NCBI GenBank assembly: GCA_039566865.1
Contig: CM076947.1
Coordinates: 7,385,501-7,449,500, forward strand
DNA from: Aurelia coerulea
Taxonomy: Eukaryota > Cnidaria > Scyphozoa > Semaeostomeae > Ulmaridae
Length of the DNA: 64,000 nucleotides
Direction of reading: 5' to 3'
The notes under the pieces are model-generated. The model was not told the DNA's origin, searched no databases, and saw nothing but the letters and a program-made list of their open reading frames with translations. This document shows, piece after piece, positions 23,573 to 34,607 of this stretch. The position numbers were made by a program, and so were the translations under genes. Numbering within the stretch: position 1 is the stretch's first letter; each line of letters opens with the position of its first letter.

Positions 23573-24241
23573 CTATTAACAAACAAACTCACTCTTCCAT
23601 TGTTTTAAAGGATGTGCCATGAATTTTCCATACTTCTTTAAACAGAAAACATTAAAGAATATTTAAATAAAAGGTGAGGCCCGGACAATCCTGAGATATG
23701 GGTGCTGATTTTATTAGTTGACACAGGGTCTTTGTAAAGTCTGTGATAAATTCATGTCGTTTAGTGACATTAACTGACTCATCTGGACCATTAAAAATGA
23801 TATTTGTTTTAAAGAAGAAATTTCAAGTATGCATATATTTGAAGGCTACAGTACCCATTTCTGGCCAATGCCATTGGCACATTTATAGAAAAATAGTGAA
23901 ATTTCTAAATGACTATGGTTTTTGCCCCAACCCTAAACTCTTTTTTGCCCCAACCACTCTTAAAGATCAATGATCAGACATAACTGAAAATTTCTGGCTG
24001 AAAAAGTGGGGGACAATTCCAACATGGCAATGATAATAATAATTTGTTGGTTCCATTGTTGTTTTGAATATCGGTTAGAGTCCTTTAACCGTAGTTAATA
24101 TTCTCCCATGCACAGTGCCTCTCCCTCTGCGGGGTGGCGGTCAAACCTGTTTGTCCGGTTTTCCTTCAGCACAGGCTTCTATCAGACCACAAGGGCGGAA
24201 GTTCTTGACTCAATTTCCACCAAGATTATTTAGGCCATTTG

Positions 24242-24553
24242 AAGTTATTCGTGCAAGCTCATACATTGTTGTATTTATCTTCTATTATCGGTGACGAGAG
24301 GTTTAAAGAAGAGTGTCTGGTTGATGTTTGGAGCGATTTATTCTTTGGTTGTCAGCTTGAATTGGCCATCGCCGTTTATTATTCGACGTGCAGTTGCTGA
24401 GTTCAGATTCGATCTATGTGCCTGGCCTAAGACTTCTATCGGTGAGCTCGTTCCAAGCTTTTGCTTGGACGTAATTATAGCTGTATAGTTTGTTTCCTCG
24501 TATTAAATTTGCGTCGAATTCTGACTGTTTATTCGAGATTTGTGTCGTAAAAA
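24242..24553 (+). promoter_or_regulatory. DIRS 5' region of copy 2
   Basis: This is the non-coding leader before DIRS ORF1, shared with 8738-9047 in copy 1. It includes GGTGACGAGAGG and a pyrimidine-rich stretch before the ORF1 ATG (AAAAAATGG). DIRS elements normally carry split inverted terminal repeats and an internal complementary region. I looked for the inverted partner downstream of the recombinase and could not find one by eye, so the outer limits of the element stay undefined. About 170 bp immediately upstream (24070-24240) are absent from copy 1. Confidence 0.4.
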
Positions 24554-25636
24554 ATGGATCGGCAGGCTGACGACACTGATGCTTCACAGAACCCATCAAT
24601 CTCAGACGCTATGGGCAGGCAAGAGGCCATGAAACGGTTCGAAGACATCGATAAATCTATGAATCAGATTTTGTCCATTCTGTCCAAGCCTCCACAGCAG
24701 CCTGCGGTGACTAGTGTCCCAGGTTCCTCAAATGCCACTTTGGTTTCTTCTGCACCAGGTACGTCTAATTTGGCTTCCACATCTAATACAGCAGGTAATC
24801 AACAAGATCAAGCCCACCTTGTTTCTGCCCCTGCTTTTCTAAAACTGTCATCAGATGTAACAACGCCGTCCTTGCCTGCTCAAAGTGTTTTGCCTGCTCA
24901 GAGCGTGCTTTCAGCTATATCAAAAGCTGAGCAAAAATCAGGTGTGGCAGTAGGGGGTTCTGCACAGCCCCCGGTGCCTGCTGTAAGTGTTTCAACCGTG
25001 ATGCCGCCAGTTCCTGGCTACTTAGTTGAAAAAATTGCAAACAATGAATTTGTCGATTTTGTATTGCTCCGACCGTGCAATGTTAAAAAGTTGCCCAGTA
25101 TGGAGCCTAATCCTGGTCAGCTTGCCAAGCTGTTTAAGGTGGAGCTTCTCCCTATTGAGACGTTCTCAGAATGGGCAGAGGCATGGGCGGTATTTGCTGG
25201 TGTCATGGCAAAGAAAGCACCAGAAAGAGTGCCAACTTTGGTGGGATATTTTCTCCTCATCTCATCAGCAGCTCGTGATTTTGGGGGCTCGGGGTGGCAG
25301 GAATATGATGGCGCCTTCCGCAAGCATGCTGCCGAGAACCCAAATGTGGATTGGGGGGAGATTCTGCCAAATTTGTGGTTCACCACAATTTTGTCTCAGG
25401 AGGCCAAGGCTATTAGAAAGCCTGCTACAACCCAAGCTACCAAATATGTCTCTCCATGCTACCGGTGGAACGACGGTGCATGCTCCTTCCCTCGCTGCAA
25501 GTATGCGCACCACTGCTCGATCTGCCAGGGGCCTCATAAGAAGATGAATTGCAAAAAGGGTGGACAATCACCGCGAAAAGCTCGGAAGGACAGGTCCCCC
25601 CCCCCCCCGCCAGCTAAGAAGCCCTACAGAAAGTGA
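24554..25636 (+). CDS. DIRS ORF1, Gag-like zinc-finger protein, intact
   Basis: A 360-residue protein starting at ATG 24554 (AAAAAATGG context). The N-terminal ~150 residues are Ser/Thr/Pro/Ala-rich and probably disordered. The middle (about 150-290, motif YLVEKIANNEFVDF) is a globular part typical of DIRS-type Gag proteins and is followed by a CCCH zinc finger (CYRWNDGACSFPRCKYAH), a second Cys/His cluster (CSICQGPHKKMNC) and a basic Pro-rich tail. In known retroelements such fingers bind element RNA. The stop is TGA followed by CTA. The frame after it stays open straight into RT (see findings). The copy 1 version is truncated. Confidence 0.9.
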   Translation: MDRQADDTDASQNPSISDAMGRQEAMKRFEDIDKSMNQILSILSKPPQQPAVTSVPGSSNATLVSSAPGTSNLASTSNTAGNQQDQAHLVSAPAFLKLSSDVTTPSLPAQSVLPAQSVLSAISKAEQKSGVAVGGSAQPPVPAVSVSTVMPPVPGYLVEKIANNEFVDFVLLRPCNVKKLPSMEPNPGQLAKLFKVELLPIETFSEWAEAWAVFAGVMAKKAPERVPTLVGYFLLISSAARDFGGSGWQEYDGAFRKHAAENPNVDWGEILPNLWFTTILSQEAKAIRKPATTQATKYVSPCYRWNDGACSFPRCKYAHHCSICQGPHKKMNCKKGGQSPRKARKDRSPPPPPAKKPYRK

Positions 25637-27295
25637 CTACCTGACTCAGGGGCAGCTGAATTTGTAAATAATTTCTTGCCTACTCCGGCAGAGGTAACCC
25701 CTCTCAACATTTCTGTATGGTCTTCACTGCTGGCAGGTTCTAGCCATGACGATGCAGCGTGGGTTTTAAGTGGTATTAACAATGGTTTCGACATTGGGGT
25801 CCGAGAAGGACAGACAAAATCGGCAGCAAATAATTGCCAGTCATCTGCCAAGCAGCCTCAAGTGATTGACAAATATCTAGCTGATGAATTGGAATTCAGG
25901 TCTATTAGTGGCCCCCACGCGCTTCCCCCGATTCCTGATTTGCATGTAAACCGCTTTGGGATTATCCCCAAAGCTATTCCAGGAAAATGGCGCCTTATAA
26001 CTGATTTATCTTTCCCACCTAAAGGCAGTGTCAATAATCTTATTTCAGATTCACAGGCGGAAGTGTCATATGTGGGGATCCCAGAAGCCATGAGCATGAT
26101 AATGAGTCTTGGACAAAACGCTCTCCTTGCAAAGTTTGATATCAGCAGGGCATATCGTCTCCTCCCAGTTTGTTCACACCAGCGGAAGTTCCTTGGGATG
26201 AACTGGAAGGGCCAGTTTTACGTGGACCTAGCTCTCCCCTTCGGTCTCCGCTCCGCGCCAAGGATTTTTACCCGTTTTGCAGATGTGTTGCTTGGTATAT
26301 TCAAGGATATTGGGCATGTTCATAACATTCAACATTATCTTGATGATTTTCTGTTGGCTGCACCAGCAGCCTCATCTGCTTGCGAGGAAGACTTGAAAGA
26401 GTGTTTTAAATTATGTGAGCGCCTCAGGGTCCCCATTGCCCCAGACAAAACAGAGGGACCGTCAACCAGCATTACATATTTAGGCTTTATCCTAGATACA
26501 GATCGATTGGAACTCCGGCTTCCCCAGGAGAAACTCTGCAGGATAAGGGCGCAGCTGGAATCATGGCGCAACAGGAAATTTGCCACAAAACGGGATCTTT
26601 TGTCCCTTGTTGGCGTGTTGCAGCACTGCTGCCAAGCGGTTGTTCTCGGGCGGCCTTTTTTGAGACGCCTAATTGACCGGGCCCACTCGGTCACCGACCT
26701 CCACCATTTCGTACACTTATCAGTATGGGAACGTGACGATCTTGCATGGTGGATAAAATTGTTACAGGAATGGAATGGTAAAAGCTTGTTTTTATTCCCC
26801 CAGTGGGAACGTGCGCCAGATTGCTCCATCTCATCTGATGCGGCGGGAAGTGTTGGCTATGCTGCGATTAACGAGAAGCGCTGGTTTGCTGGCCGTTGGC
26901 CAGAGGGCTGCCAAGACCTTAGCATTGCTGTCAAGGAACTCTTACCGATAGTCCTTGCTGCCCATATTTGGGGTAGTGAATGGTCCCGCAAGCGCATAGC
27001 TTTTAAATGCGACAACATGGCGGTTGTATTTTGTCTCAAGCAGGGGAGTTGCAGGGATCGTCACTTGGCCTTCTTGCTCCGTGAGCTAGCTATCCTGGCT
27101 ATCCACAATTCATTCACCTTCAATGCTCTGCATATTCCGGGGTATCGTAATGTACACGCTGATGCTCTGTCTCGATTTAATTTACAGGGCTTCTTCAATG
27201 CTGTCCCAGATGCGGACACAAGTTCAATAGTTGTGCCAGAGGCCCTGCTAATGCGACTGCTGTTTCCCCCATCGATTCACAGTGGCAAAATTTAA
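25637..27295 (+). CDS. DIRS ORF2, reverse transcriptase-RNase H, intact
   Basis: An open frame directly following the ORF1 stop in the same phase. It has no ATG before the RT core, so it is probably made as a readthrough extension of ORF1. Counting from residue 1 at 25676: RT motifs FDISRAY (154-160), LPFGLRSAP (187-195) and YLDD (221-224), then YLGFILD. RNase H follows, with Asp388 (SISSDAAG), Glu421 (KELLPI), Asp446 (CDNMAV) and Asp496 (HADALSR). It copies element RNA into DNA. It ends TAATG, overlapping the recombinase start by one base. No stop or frameshift is seen, in contrast to copy 1. Confidence 0.92.
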   Translation, partial: LPDSGAAEFVNNFLPTPAEVTPLNISVWSSLLAGSSHDDAAWVLSGINNGFDIGVREGQTKSAANNCQSSAKQPQVIDKYLADELEFRSISGPHALPPIPDLHVNRFGIIPKAIPGKWRLITDLSFPPKGSVNNLISDSQAEVSYVGIPEAMSMIMSLGQNALLAKFDISRAYRLLPVCSHQRKFLGMNWKGQFYVDLALPFGLRSAPRIFTRFADVLLGIFKDIGHVHNIQHYLDDFLLAAPAASSACEEDLKECFKLCERLRVPIAPDKTEGPSTSITYLGFILDTDRLELRLPQEKLCRIRAQLESWRNRKFATKRDLLSLVGVLQHCCQAVVLGRPFLRRLIDRAHSVTDLHHFVHLSVWERDDLAWWIKLLQEWNGKSLFLFPQWERAPDCSISSDAAGSVGYAAINEKRWFAGRWPEGCQDLSIAVKELLPIVLAAHIWGSEWSRKRIAFKCDNMAVVFCLKQGSCRDRHLAFLLRELAILAIHNSFTFNALHIPGYRNVHADALSRFNLQGFFNAVPDADTSSIVVPEALLMRLLFPPSIHSGKI

Positions 27296-28251
27296 TGCTC
27301 GATTCGCTAGCTGTAAATACAAAACGAACTTATTCGTCGGTTCAAAAACAATTTATAGATTTTTGTGAAAGAGAGAATTTCCTACATGAAAATGGTTCTC
27401 CTTTGCCAGCATCCGAATTAACTCTTTTGCGGTTCATTGGTGTAGCAGGAAAAAACTTGCAAGCATCGTCCATGAAAGTGTATCTCTCAGCTATTCGATC
27501 TCTTCATTTGATAAATGGTTTTAAGGACCCATTATTAGATGCACCACGTATTCCAATGGTTGTCAGGGGGTTGAGACGTGCAAAAAGTTTGATGGTTAGA
27601 CCTCCTAAGTTACCTATTACAGCACTTGTTTTGCATACCTTAAGATCGCAATTGGATATGGCTAAGTACAACGATGTAATGTTTTGGGCTGCCTGCTGCA
27701 TGGCGTTCTTTGGCTTTCTGCGTGCTGCTGAGTTTACAACACCCTCTGAAGGTTTTTCTAAAGACATTCACCTATCAGTTGATTCAGTGACAATTGATTG
27801 TTTCCCCCTCCCGAAAACGGTTGGGGTCAAGCTATTGCGGTCAAAAACTGATCAGTTTGGAAAGGGCTGCACGATTGTCCTGGCCAGATCTGACTGTGCC
27901 ATTTGCCCGGTTGCAGCACTCATGTCTTATTTACATTTGCGAGGGCCCTCAAACGGGCCGCTCTTTGTTCACGAAGATGGTGCACCATTGACGCGAATGA
28001 ACCTAAATGTGCGCCTGCAGAAAGTTCTATCAGGTGCAGGTTGGCAGGGTCGTTATACGTTACACAGTTTTCGTGTTGGTGCGGCCACAACAGCAGCGGC
28101 TTTAGGATTCCCGGATCATTTAATCAAAGCTTTGGGACGGTGGTCCAGTGAGGCATACAAGGTTTACATTCGTCTACCTGCGGCAAGATTGCAAGCTGCT
28201 TCTCGTTCATTGGCTTCTTGTGCCATGTTTACAGACTCATCAGCTATTTGA
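27295..28251 (+). CDS. DIRS tyrosine recombinase, intact
   Basis: A 318-residue phage-integrase-type recombinase, the DIRS hallmark that replaces an integrase. It would integrate circular cDNA without a target duplication. Conserved positions: Arg143 (FLRAAEF), Lys184, His257 and Arg260 (LHSFRVGAATT), Trp283 (LGRWSS) and Tyr288 or Tyr291 (AYKVYIRLP). The ATG sits in TAATG with the ORF2 stop. The same frame is also open for at least 90 bases upstream inside ORF2, so translation by reinitiation or by a -1 shift are both possible. With ORF1 and ORF2 intact, this copy looks potentially mobile. Confidence 0.92.
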   Translation: MLDSLAVNTKRTYSSVQKQFIDFCERENFLHENGSPLPASELTLLRFIGVAGKNLQASSMKVYLSAIRSLHLINGFKDPLLDAPRIPMVVRGLRRAKSLMVRPPKLPITALVLHTLRSQLDMAKYNDVMFWAACCMAFFGFLRAAEFTTPSEGFSKDIHLSVDSVTIDCFPLPKTVGVKLLRSKTDQFGKGCTIVLARSDCAICPVAALMSYLHLRGPSNGPLFVHEDGAPLTRMNLNVRLQKVLSGAGWQGRYTLHSFRVGAATTAAALGFPDHLIKALGRWSSEAYKVYIRLPAARLQAASRSLASCAMFTDSSAI

Positions 28252-28998
28252 GATGTTTGCATAACTCGTAGAGTAGACTATCATTGGGCCATGGGTAGGC
28301 TGGCCAGCTACAGCAATTATTTTCTTTTTATACTTGATGTTTACATGAAAAGGTTTGTTCCCCTTCCCCCATAAGGAAACTAACGGACCGAGCGGAGGTG
28401 CCTTTTTTTTTTCTCTACAATTTGGTTTACAAGTTTCTGACCTAGAACATCTTGGAATTCAAGTAGAAACAAATCAATGCTGGCAGGTCGGCTTACCTCA
28501 TAGAGTGTCTTAAAGTATTCTATAAAATAATGAAAAATAATAATAAAAAGTACAAAACAGAAAAAAAAAAAAAAAGGCTTGACGCTGTGTTTTGTTGTTG
28601 TTATAGTTGATGTGTAATCCAGTTTTGTTTTGATTCTGCAAATTGGTAGATTTCCTACCTCATTCCTTCTGGTACCATTGGGTTGGATTGTAAATGGGGT
28701 AACTTACAGTAACCCTAGGGACAGGTTCACTGTGCTTCACAGCTGTTTCTTTAGAGTGGAACGTGGTCTGGGTTCACTTTAGGCAACAGGCGTCGCAATT
28801 GCGCATCCAGGTCTCACTTCTGTTGACGGTAAAGCATTTGCTTGATGGACCTGCAGTATTACACTGCATGATGTGTTGGCCTCCATTTAGTGTGGGCCTG
28901 GTTCGCTTGCTTACATTTACCCTTGATTGTTGTGGGTCTGGTTGTGCAGGTGCGCTGCTTAATGAACTGGCCTCCGCTGACTGTAGGCCTTGCTGGCG

Positions 28999-29971
28999 TT
29001 GACCCTGTTTTCTATGGGTCTTGTTTACCACGCGCGCTGCGTGATGGGCGGGCCTCCGTTGACTGTAGGCCTTGCTTGCATTGGCCCTATTTAATGTGGG
29101 TCTGGTTAGCATGCGCGCTGCGTGAGGAGCTGGCCTCCGTTGACTGTGGGCCTTGCTTGCGTTGGCCCTGTTTAATGTGGGTCTGGTTAGCATGCGCGCT
29201 GCGTGATGAGCTGGCCTCCGTTGACTGTGGGCCTTGCTTACGTTGACCCTATTTGCTGTGTGTCTGGTTAGCATGCACGCTGCGTGATGAGCTGGCCTCC
29301 GTTGACTGTGGGCCTTGCTTGCGTTGACCCTGTTTAAGGTGGGTCTGGTTAGCATGTGCGCTGCGTGATGAGTTGGCCTCCGTTGACTGTGGGCCTTGCT
29401 TGCGTTGACCCTATTTGCTGTGGGTCTGGTTAGCATGCGCGCTGCGTGATGAGCTGGCCTCCGTTGACTGTGGGCCTTGCTTGCGTTGACCCTGTTTAAT
29501 GTGGGTCTGGTTAGCATGCGCGCTGCGTGATGAGCTGGCCTCCGTTGACTGTGGGCTTGGCTTGCGTTGACCCTGTTTAATGTGGGTCTGGTTAGCATGC
29601 GCGCTGCGTGATGAGTTGGCCTCCGTTGACTGTGGGCCTTGCTTGCCTTGACCCTATTTGCTGTGGGTCTGGTTAGCATGCGCGCTGCGTGATGAGCTGG
29701 CCTCCGTTGACTGTGGGCCTTGCTTGCGTTGACCCTATTTAATGTGGGTCTGGTTAGCATGTGCGCTGCGTGATGAGCTGGCCTTCGTTGACTGTGGGCC
29801 TTGCTTGCGTTGACCCTGTTTAATGTGGGTCTGGTTTGCATGCGTGCTGCGTGATGAGCTGGCCTCCGTGGACTGTGGGCCTTGCTTGCGTTGACCCTGT
29901 TTAATGTGGGTCTGGTTAGCATGCGTGCTGCATGATGAGCTGGCCTCTGTTGACTGTGGGCCTTGTTTGTT
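28999..29971. repeat. 81-bp minisatellite, 12 units (copy 2)
   Basis: Counterpart of 13474-14446 with the same unit number and nearly the same unit order, including the distinctive variant units (GGGCTTGGC at 29551 and AAGGTGGG at 29336). The array has therefore not expanded or contracted since the large duplication, which argues that the duplication is young. Confidence 0.9.
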
Positions 29972-31336
29972 TGCTTATAGTGACCCCTATTTATTGTGGG
30001 TCTTGTTTGGGTGTACGCTCTGCTTGATGCACTGGCCTCCGTTGACTGTGGGCCTTGCTCATGTTGACCCTATTTACTGTGGGTTGTTTCTATTTGTCCA
30101 TTAGTTGGCTAATGTTGGTGTTTCCTTCCAGTCCTCTTACCTTCTCTTTGCTACCTAATTTTCCTTGCCTAGTCCTCTTCTCCTCTCTTTTGCTTTTTCA
30201 AGCTGGGTAGGAAAGGGTTCAGATATGTTATAATTTTCCGGTATGTGATTGGGTGGGAACACTGGGTGTTCTTTGGCCGGTAATTCTTACCATCCAATCA
30301 CCGACCGTAAAGTTGTGAATTTTTCAGGCAGTTATGGGCTGATGCACTACCGCCCAATTCCTGAGCCGGTTCCACCCTGCAAGTGGCCTTATTGTTATTT
30401 TGCGTTAAGCTTAGGGGGAAATGTTAATAAAGGGATATAGTTGTTATTTTAAATATTTGGGGATTGCATCAGGTGCATCAAAGTAAGGAAGGTGGCTATG
30501 GCCCCTGTATTCTCTAGGTGCCAAAAAGACGCCCCCCCTATTTATTATTGAATTTTGATAGACTTTCCCACCCCCAAGTATTATCAGCACCCCTCCCTTA
30601 AAAATCGATTTCATGGAAAATATGAGGAACAATTTTCATTTGCTTTTGTAGGCAAATTTTGTCTTTGACTTGTTAAAGTCCCAGTCCCATTTGATCATTT
30701 GGTCTATGCAATAGTGCCTTACTCGACTTACTCACAGAACTGTTTTTCACCCCCCCCCCCCAACTATTAAGATTGTCTTCTATTTGGCACCTGGCAGTAA
30801 GATTAAGCATTTCAAGGTTAGGAAATTAACATTTGCTGAAATTAATGATTGTAAGCTGATAATGATAATGTCAATACAATGGTCAGAGAGAAAAATTTTT
30901 GTCAGGGAGCGCTCCCAAATATGATGGTCCCCCTGGGTCCTTGACCCCCATACTGATATGTCATCACTCGTACAGTTCTTTTTAGACTTTCTAGGTAATT
31001 GTATCCCATAATGAGATTGTCCTACACTGGATTGTGCACTTTTCCTAAAATCAAGAATAAACTGATTATGATGATTATAATGATTATGGTCACAACACTG
31101 AAGCTTTTTATAATTGTGAAAATAGAAACAGACAAATGTAGATAACTTTTCTTCAAGTGAAGCTATGAACATGGAATAAACACCTATCTTCATGTTTTTT
31201 CATGCTCTTTCCCATAAGAAACAGTTTGGGAGGCAATCTCTGACTTCAATTTTTTTTGCAAGTGCCTACTGAGATATGTGAGGAATCAGATTGAATGTGC
31301 GTTTGGGAGGCTAAAGGCACGGTGGAGAATTCTTAA

Positions 31337-31557
31337 AGGCATTGAGTCATGTTAAGTAGACCGCGTATACCCAAACTTCAAGAATCTGCTGGCTCATGAT
31401 CCTCGATGGCGCATCTGATTGGCTAACGTTCGTGTGAAATGAAACTGATCACATGAGACGCAGGTCCTTTTAGATTGTTAGGAGTGATATTTGCTCTTTA
31501 TCACATGGGTCACATGATACACGGCAAAGCAGGTCTATTTATCATGACTCAATGCCT
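31337..31557. mobile_element. TTAA-TSD MITE, copy 2
   Basis: Same element as 15813-16033, with the same TTAA flanks (31333-31336 and 31558-31561) and the same 71-bp duplication of its right end. Insertion and local duplication both predate the large duplication. Confidence 0.8.
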
Positions 31558-31926
31558 TTAACAGACCAATTGACCTTGGTATAGACTATGTTCCTACCAT
31601 TGTGTCTATTTATCATGACTCAATGCCTTTAACAGACCAATTGACCTTGGTATAGACTATGTTCCTACCATTGTGTATAGTTGTTTTGTTTTACATAATT
31701 ATTGTGAACAAGCAAAATCATACTTATGTCAAGATGCTGTCATACATGAGATGAATAATGATAAAGACAAACAAGGTTGCAATCATCACTCAGAGAAGGA
31801 TAGGATGTACACATACAACACAAACCAGGGAAACACCATTCGAGATATTTTCAAGAAATACTTTGAGAGATTGTATAGTTGAATCATTTGTAGGTGTGAA
31901 TCTAAATATACTTGCATATATACATA

Positions 31927-32339
31927 GTGTCCCGCATATAAGAAACAACTTTTTCAATTTCAGGTCTGATGCGTTTCTTATAGAATGAGATAAACTTGCA
32001 AATCAGGGTAAAGTTTCTTATTACAAAAATCATATACTGTTGAACCAGACATTATCTCTATTGATGATTATCATTTTGAATTGTATTTGTAAATTTTCAC
32101 TTCCAGAAAATGCTACTGGTATTTCAGAAAGGTGCTTTTTGCATACAAAATACTTTTTTTTCATTTGAATAGGTACAGTTCAATACAACTGGAAAGCTGA
32201 AAAATTCCAAAGTTATGCATAGTTTTTATATAAGAAACAAGCTTTTTTCAGACCTGAACAAGTTTCTTATAAAATGGGGTATTATTTTGAAAATCAGGGT
32301 CTGTGTTTCTTAAATTTGTGTTTCTTATATGCGGGACAC
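31927..32339. mobile_element. TA-TSD MITE, copy 2, complete
   Basis: The ends GTGTCCCGCATATAAGAAAC and GTTTCTTATATGCGGGACAC form ~20-bp inverted repeats with TA on both sides (31925-31926 and 32340-32341). The 413-bp body is AT-rich and non-coding. The TA target suggests a Tc1/mariner-related or similar transposase source. It lies immediately downstream (in gag orientation) of the truncated BEL gag. Confidence 0.82.
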
Positions 32340-32373
32340 TACTGTACAAGATGCCACAATATTTTGTGTGTTC

Positions 32374-34070
32374 TTACTTTTTTCTCTCTCTGAGGGCCTA
32401 ATAGAGATAACTCAACAACATCTCTCATCTCCACTTCAGCTTCATTTCTTCCAAATGCTTTTATTCCAAGTTTCTCTTTTCTCACTGGCCGTAATCCTAA
32501 TCTACCTACTGCCTTAGCTGTGATAAAGGTCTTTTGGCTTCCTGTGTCAAATAATACTCTCAGTCACATTACCCTCTTTTTTAGCATCCACATTAGCTAA
32601 GGCAGTTTGTAAGCCCAGACTCCCTTCTGAACCGGTGTTTCCCACCCATGCACTTGCGCTGGGATCTAAAGAGGTCGCGCTAGGCTTAAGCAGTGTTTCC
32701 TTATCCTGTGAAGAGGTACAAATCGCATGGTGATGCTTGCCTTTACACATCTTACAGGGAGTTTTGGATCTACATTGAAAAACCCTGTGCCCTGGAATTA
32801 AACAATAAAAACATCTAGCATTTCTGAAAAGAACTCTCTTACGCTCCAAAGGGTCCTTCACTTTGAGGCAGTTCTCAGGCAGATGTTCTTCTGAGCAAAA
32901 TGGGCACTTTCTTCCTCCTTCTTTGCCAGAAAACAAGGCAGTGGCTGTGGAAGGTCCTCCATGCTGCTTAGGCCGGTATTGTTGTTGTCGTTGCTGCTCC
33001 GGGGGTTTCCCTTCACTCAATCCTCTTTGCTGTGGATTCTTCATGATCGGCACATGACCTTCCAAAACTTCCAACTCCTTTCCCAATGCCTCCAACAAGT
33101 CACCAACGTTCCATTCCATGTGGTCTGTTCCAGCAAAGCGAATCATGTTATATCTCAGAGACTGTGGAATTTTCTCCATCACTGCAGGCACAACAACAGT
33201 GGAATAAGAATCTTTGTCAACTCCTTGAGCCTCTAACGCACGGAAATGAGTCTCAATTTGGTCTCTCAACGTGTGTAATCTGTCGACACTCGTCCCCTTG
33301 TAAACTGGGTCCAAAAACAGCAATTTGTTTATGTGCGCTCTTTTGATAAATCCCGGTTTGGCGTATCTTTTAAAAAGCGAATTGACTGCTTCGTCATAGT
33401 TCGCGTCAGTCAGGGCAAATCCAGTAACCACACTCATTGCTGGCTCTTCCAAGTATCTCCTCAAGTACTTGAATTTGTCGACTTTTGCGAGATCATCGTC
33501 ATCGTGTACAGCGCTCTTGTACCCATCCCAGAACTCTTGCCATTCAGCAGTTTTTCCCGAAGACTTTGTCAGTTCTAGCTGCGGCAGTTTCACTTTTCTG
33601 GTTGAATTTTGCATTGAATGTGCCGATGAAGCAACAGAACTCAAGCTTTCTTGCAAATTGGATCTTAACAAGGATCTGACGCTTCCTGGTTGCGAATTAT
33701 TCTGTGCTGCACTTGTTCCCGCAATTATCGATCCGTTTTGCTCTCCGACCACTTCTAAAGAATCTTCGATAGAAACTATCCCATATGTGATCTTCTCTTT
33801 AATTTCACTGACTTAATCCGCTTCTTTGTCGCAAACATCATCTTAGAGTGTGTTCTCGATCATTAATTCGAATATAACATCATCCAGTTCCTTTATCGTC
33901 TTCTGTTTCTCTTTTAGATCTACCTGGAACTGTTTCAGCTTGATGCGATCGATGTCATTTTCCTTCAACAGATTTTCAATCTTGTTCAACAACTTGGTTG
34001 TCGTCCCTCGATTGACTCTTCGTTTCTTTTTTGCCTTATCGATTTCTTCCATTCTGCGAAATCTACTCAA
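32374..34070 (-). pseudogene. BEL/Pao Gag, copy 2, multiply broken
   Basis: Counterpart of 16734-18429. Here the frame is split: residues 1-75 are open (34070-33843), then stops appear near 33843 and 33814, then a long open part (33752-32547) carries the gag domain and the three Cys clusters. A 2-bp loss near 32560 (CTCTCAGTC against CTCTCACAGTC in copy 1) shifts the frame just before the protease DTGS motif. All lesions are private to copy 2. Confidence 0.85.
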
Positions 34071-34092
34071 CTTTCGGATCGGTGGACCATTA

Positions 34093-34607
34093 TGTGGAGA
34101 ATATCACACTCTCCTCGCTAGTTCTAAGTTAAAATTCGAACTCACAGAATCACTCTGATAAAAAAGGCGACCTTGGTTTTTTCGTCCATCATGTTACCAG
34201 CATTCTAACAGACATCATGTCTCATGTAACATACTCAACTCAATACTAATAATTCAGTCCTAACAAAGCATCATTTCTAACCAATGAGTTACTCATAAAC
34301 TTTCTAGCCAATCAGAATTCACAATAACAGGAAAGTGACTAGTCCCTTAATACAACAGTTTGACGTTACACCTAGCCATTTAAGGTACTGTATCCTTAGT
34401 CAGTTTCCGAATCTCAGTTTCAAGCCGAGGCTCTTACGCATGTAAGTAAGTTACAACAATGGGAAGAAAAATACTTTGACTCATAAAGTGAACAAATAAA
34501 GTTACCGCTTAAATCAATGAACATAAAAATACTGGCAAATAATGTACATATTTAAATTGCTAACCGACTTGTATGTTTTGTAATAGCAAGCATGCGGGTT
34601 TCCAACA
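34093..34607 (-). mobile_element. BEL/Pao 5' LTR, copy 2
   Basis: Counterpart of 18452-18969, starting TGTTGGAAACCCGC on the minus strand. Next to it copy 2 keeps about 150 bp (34608-34757) that copy 1 lacks, so copy 1 has a deletion that starts right at the LTR edge. Confidence 0.6.
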
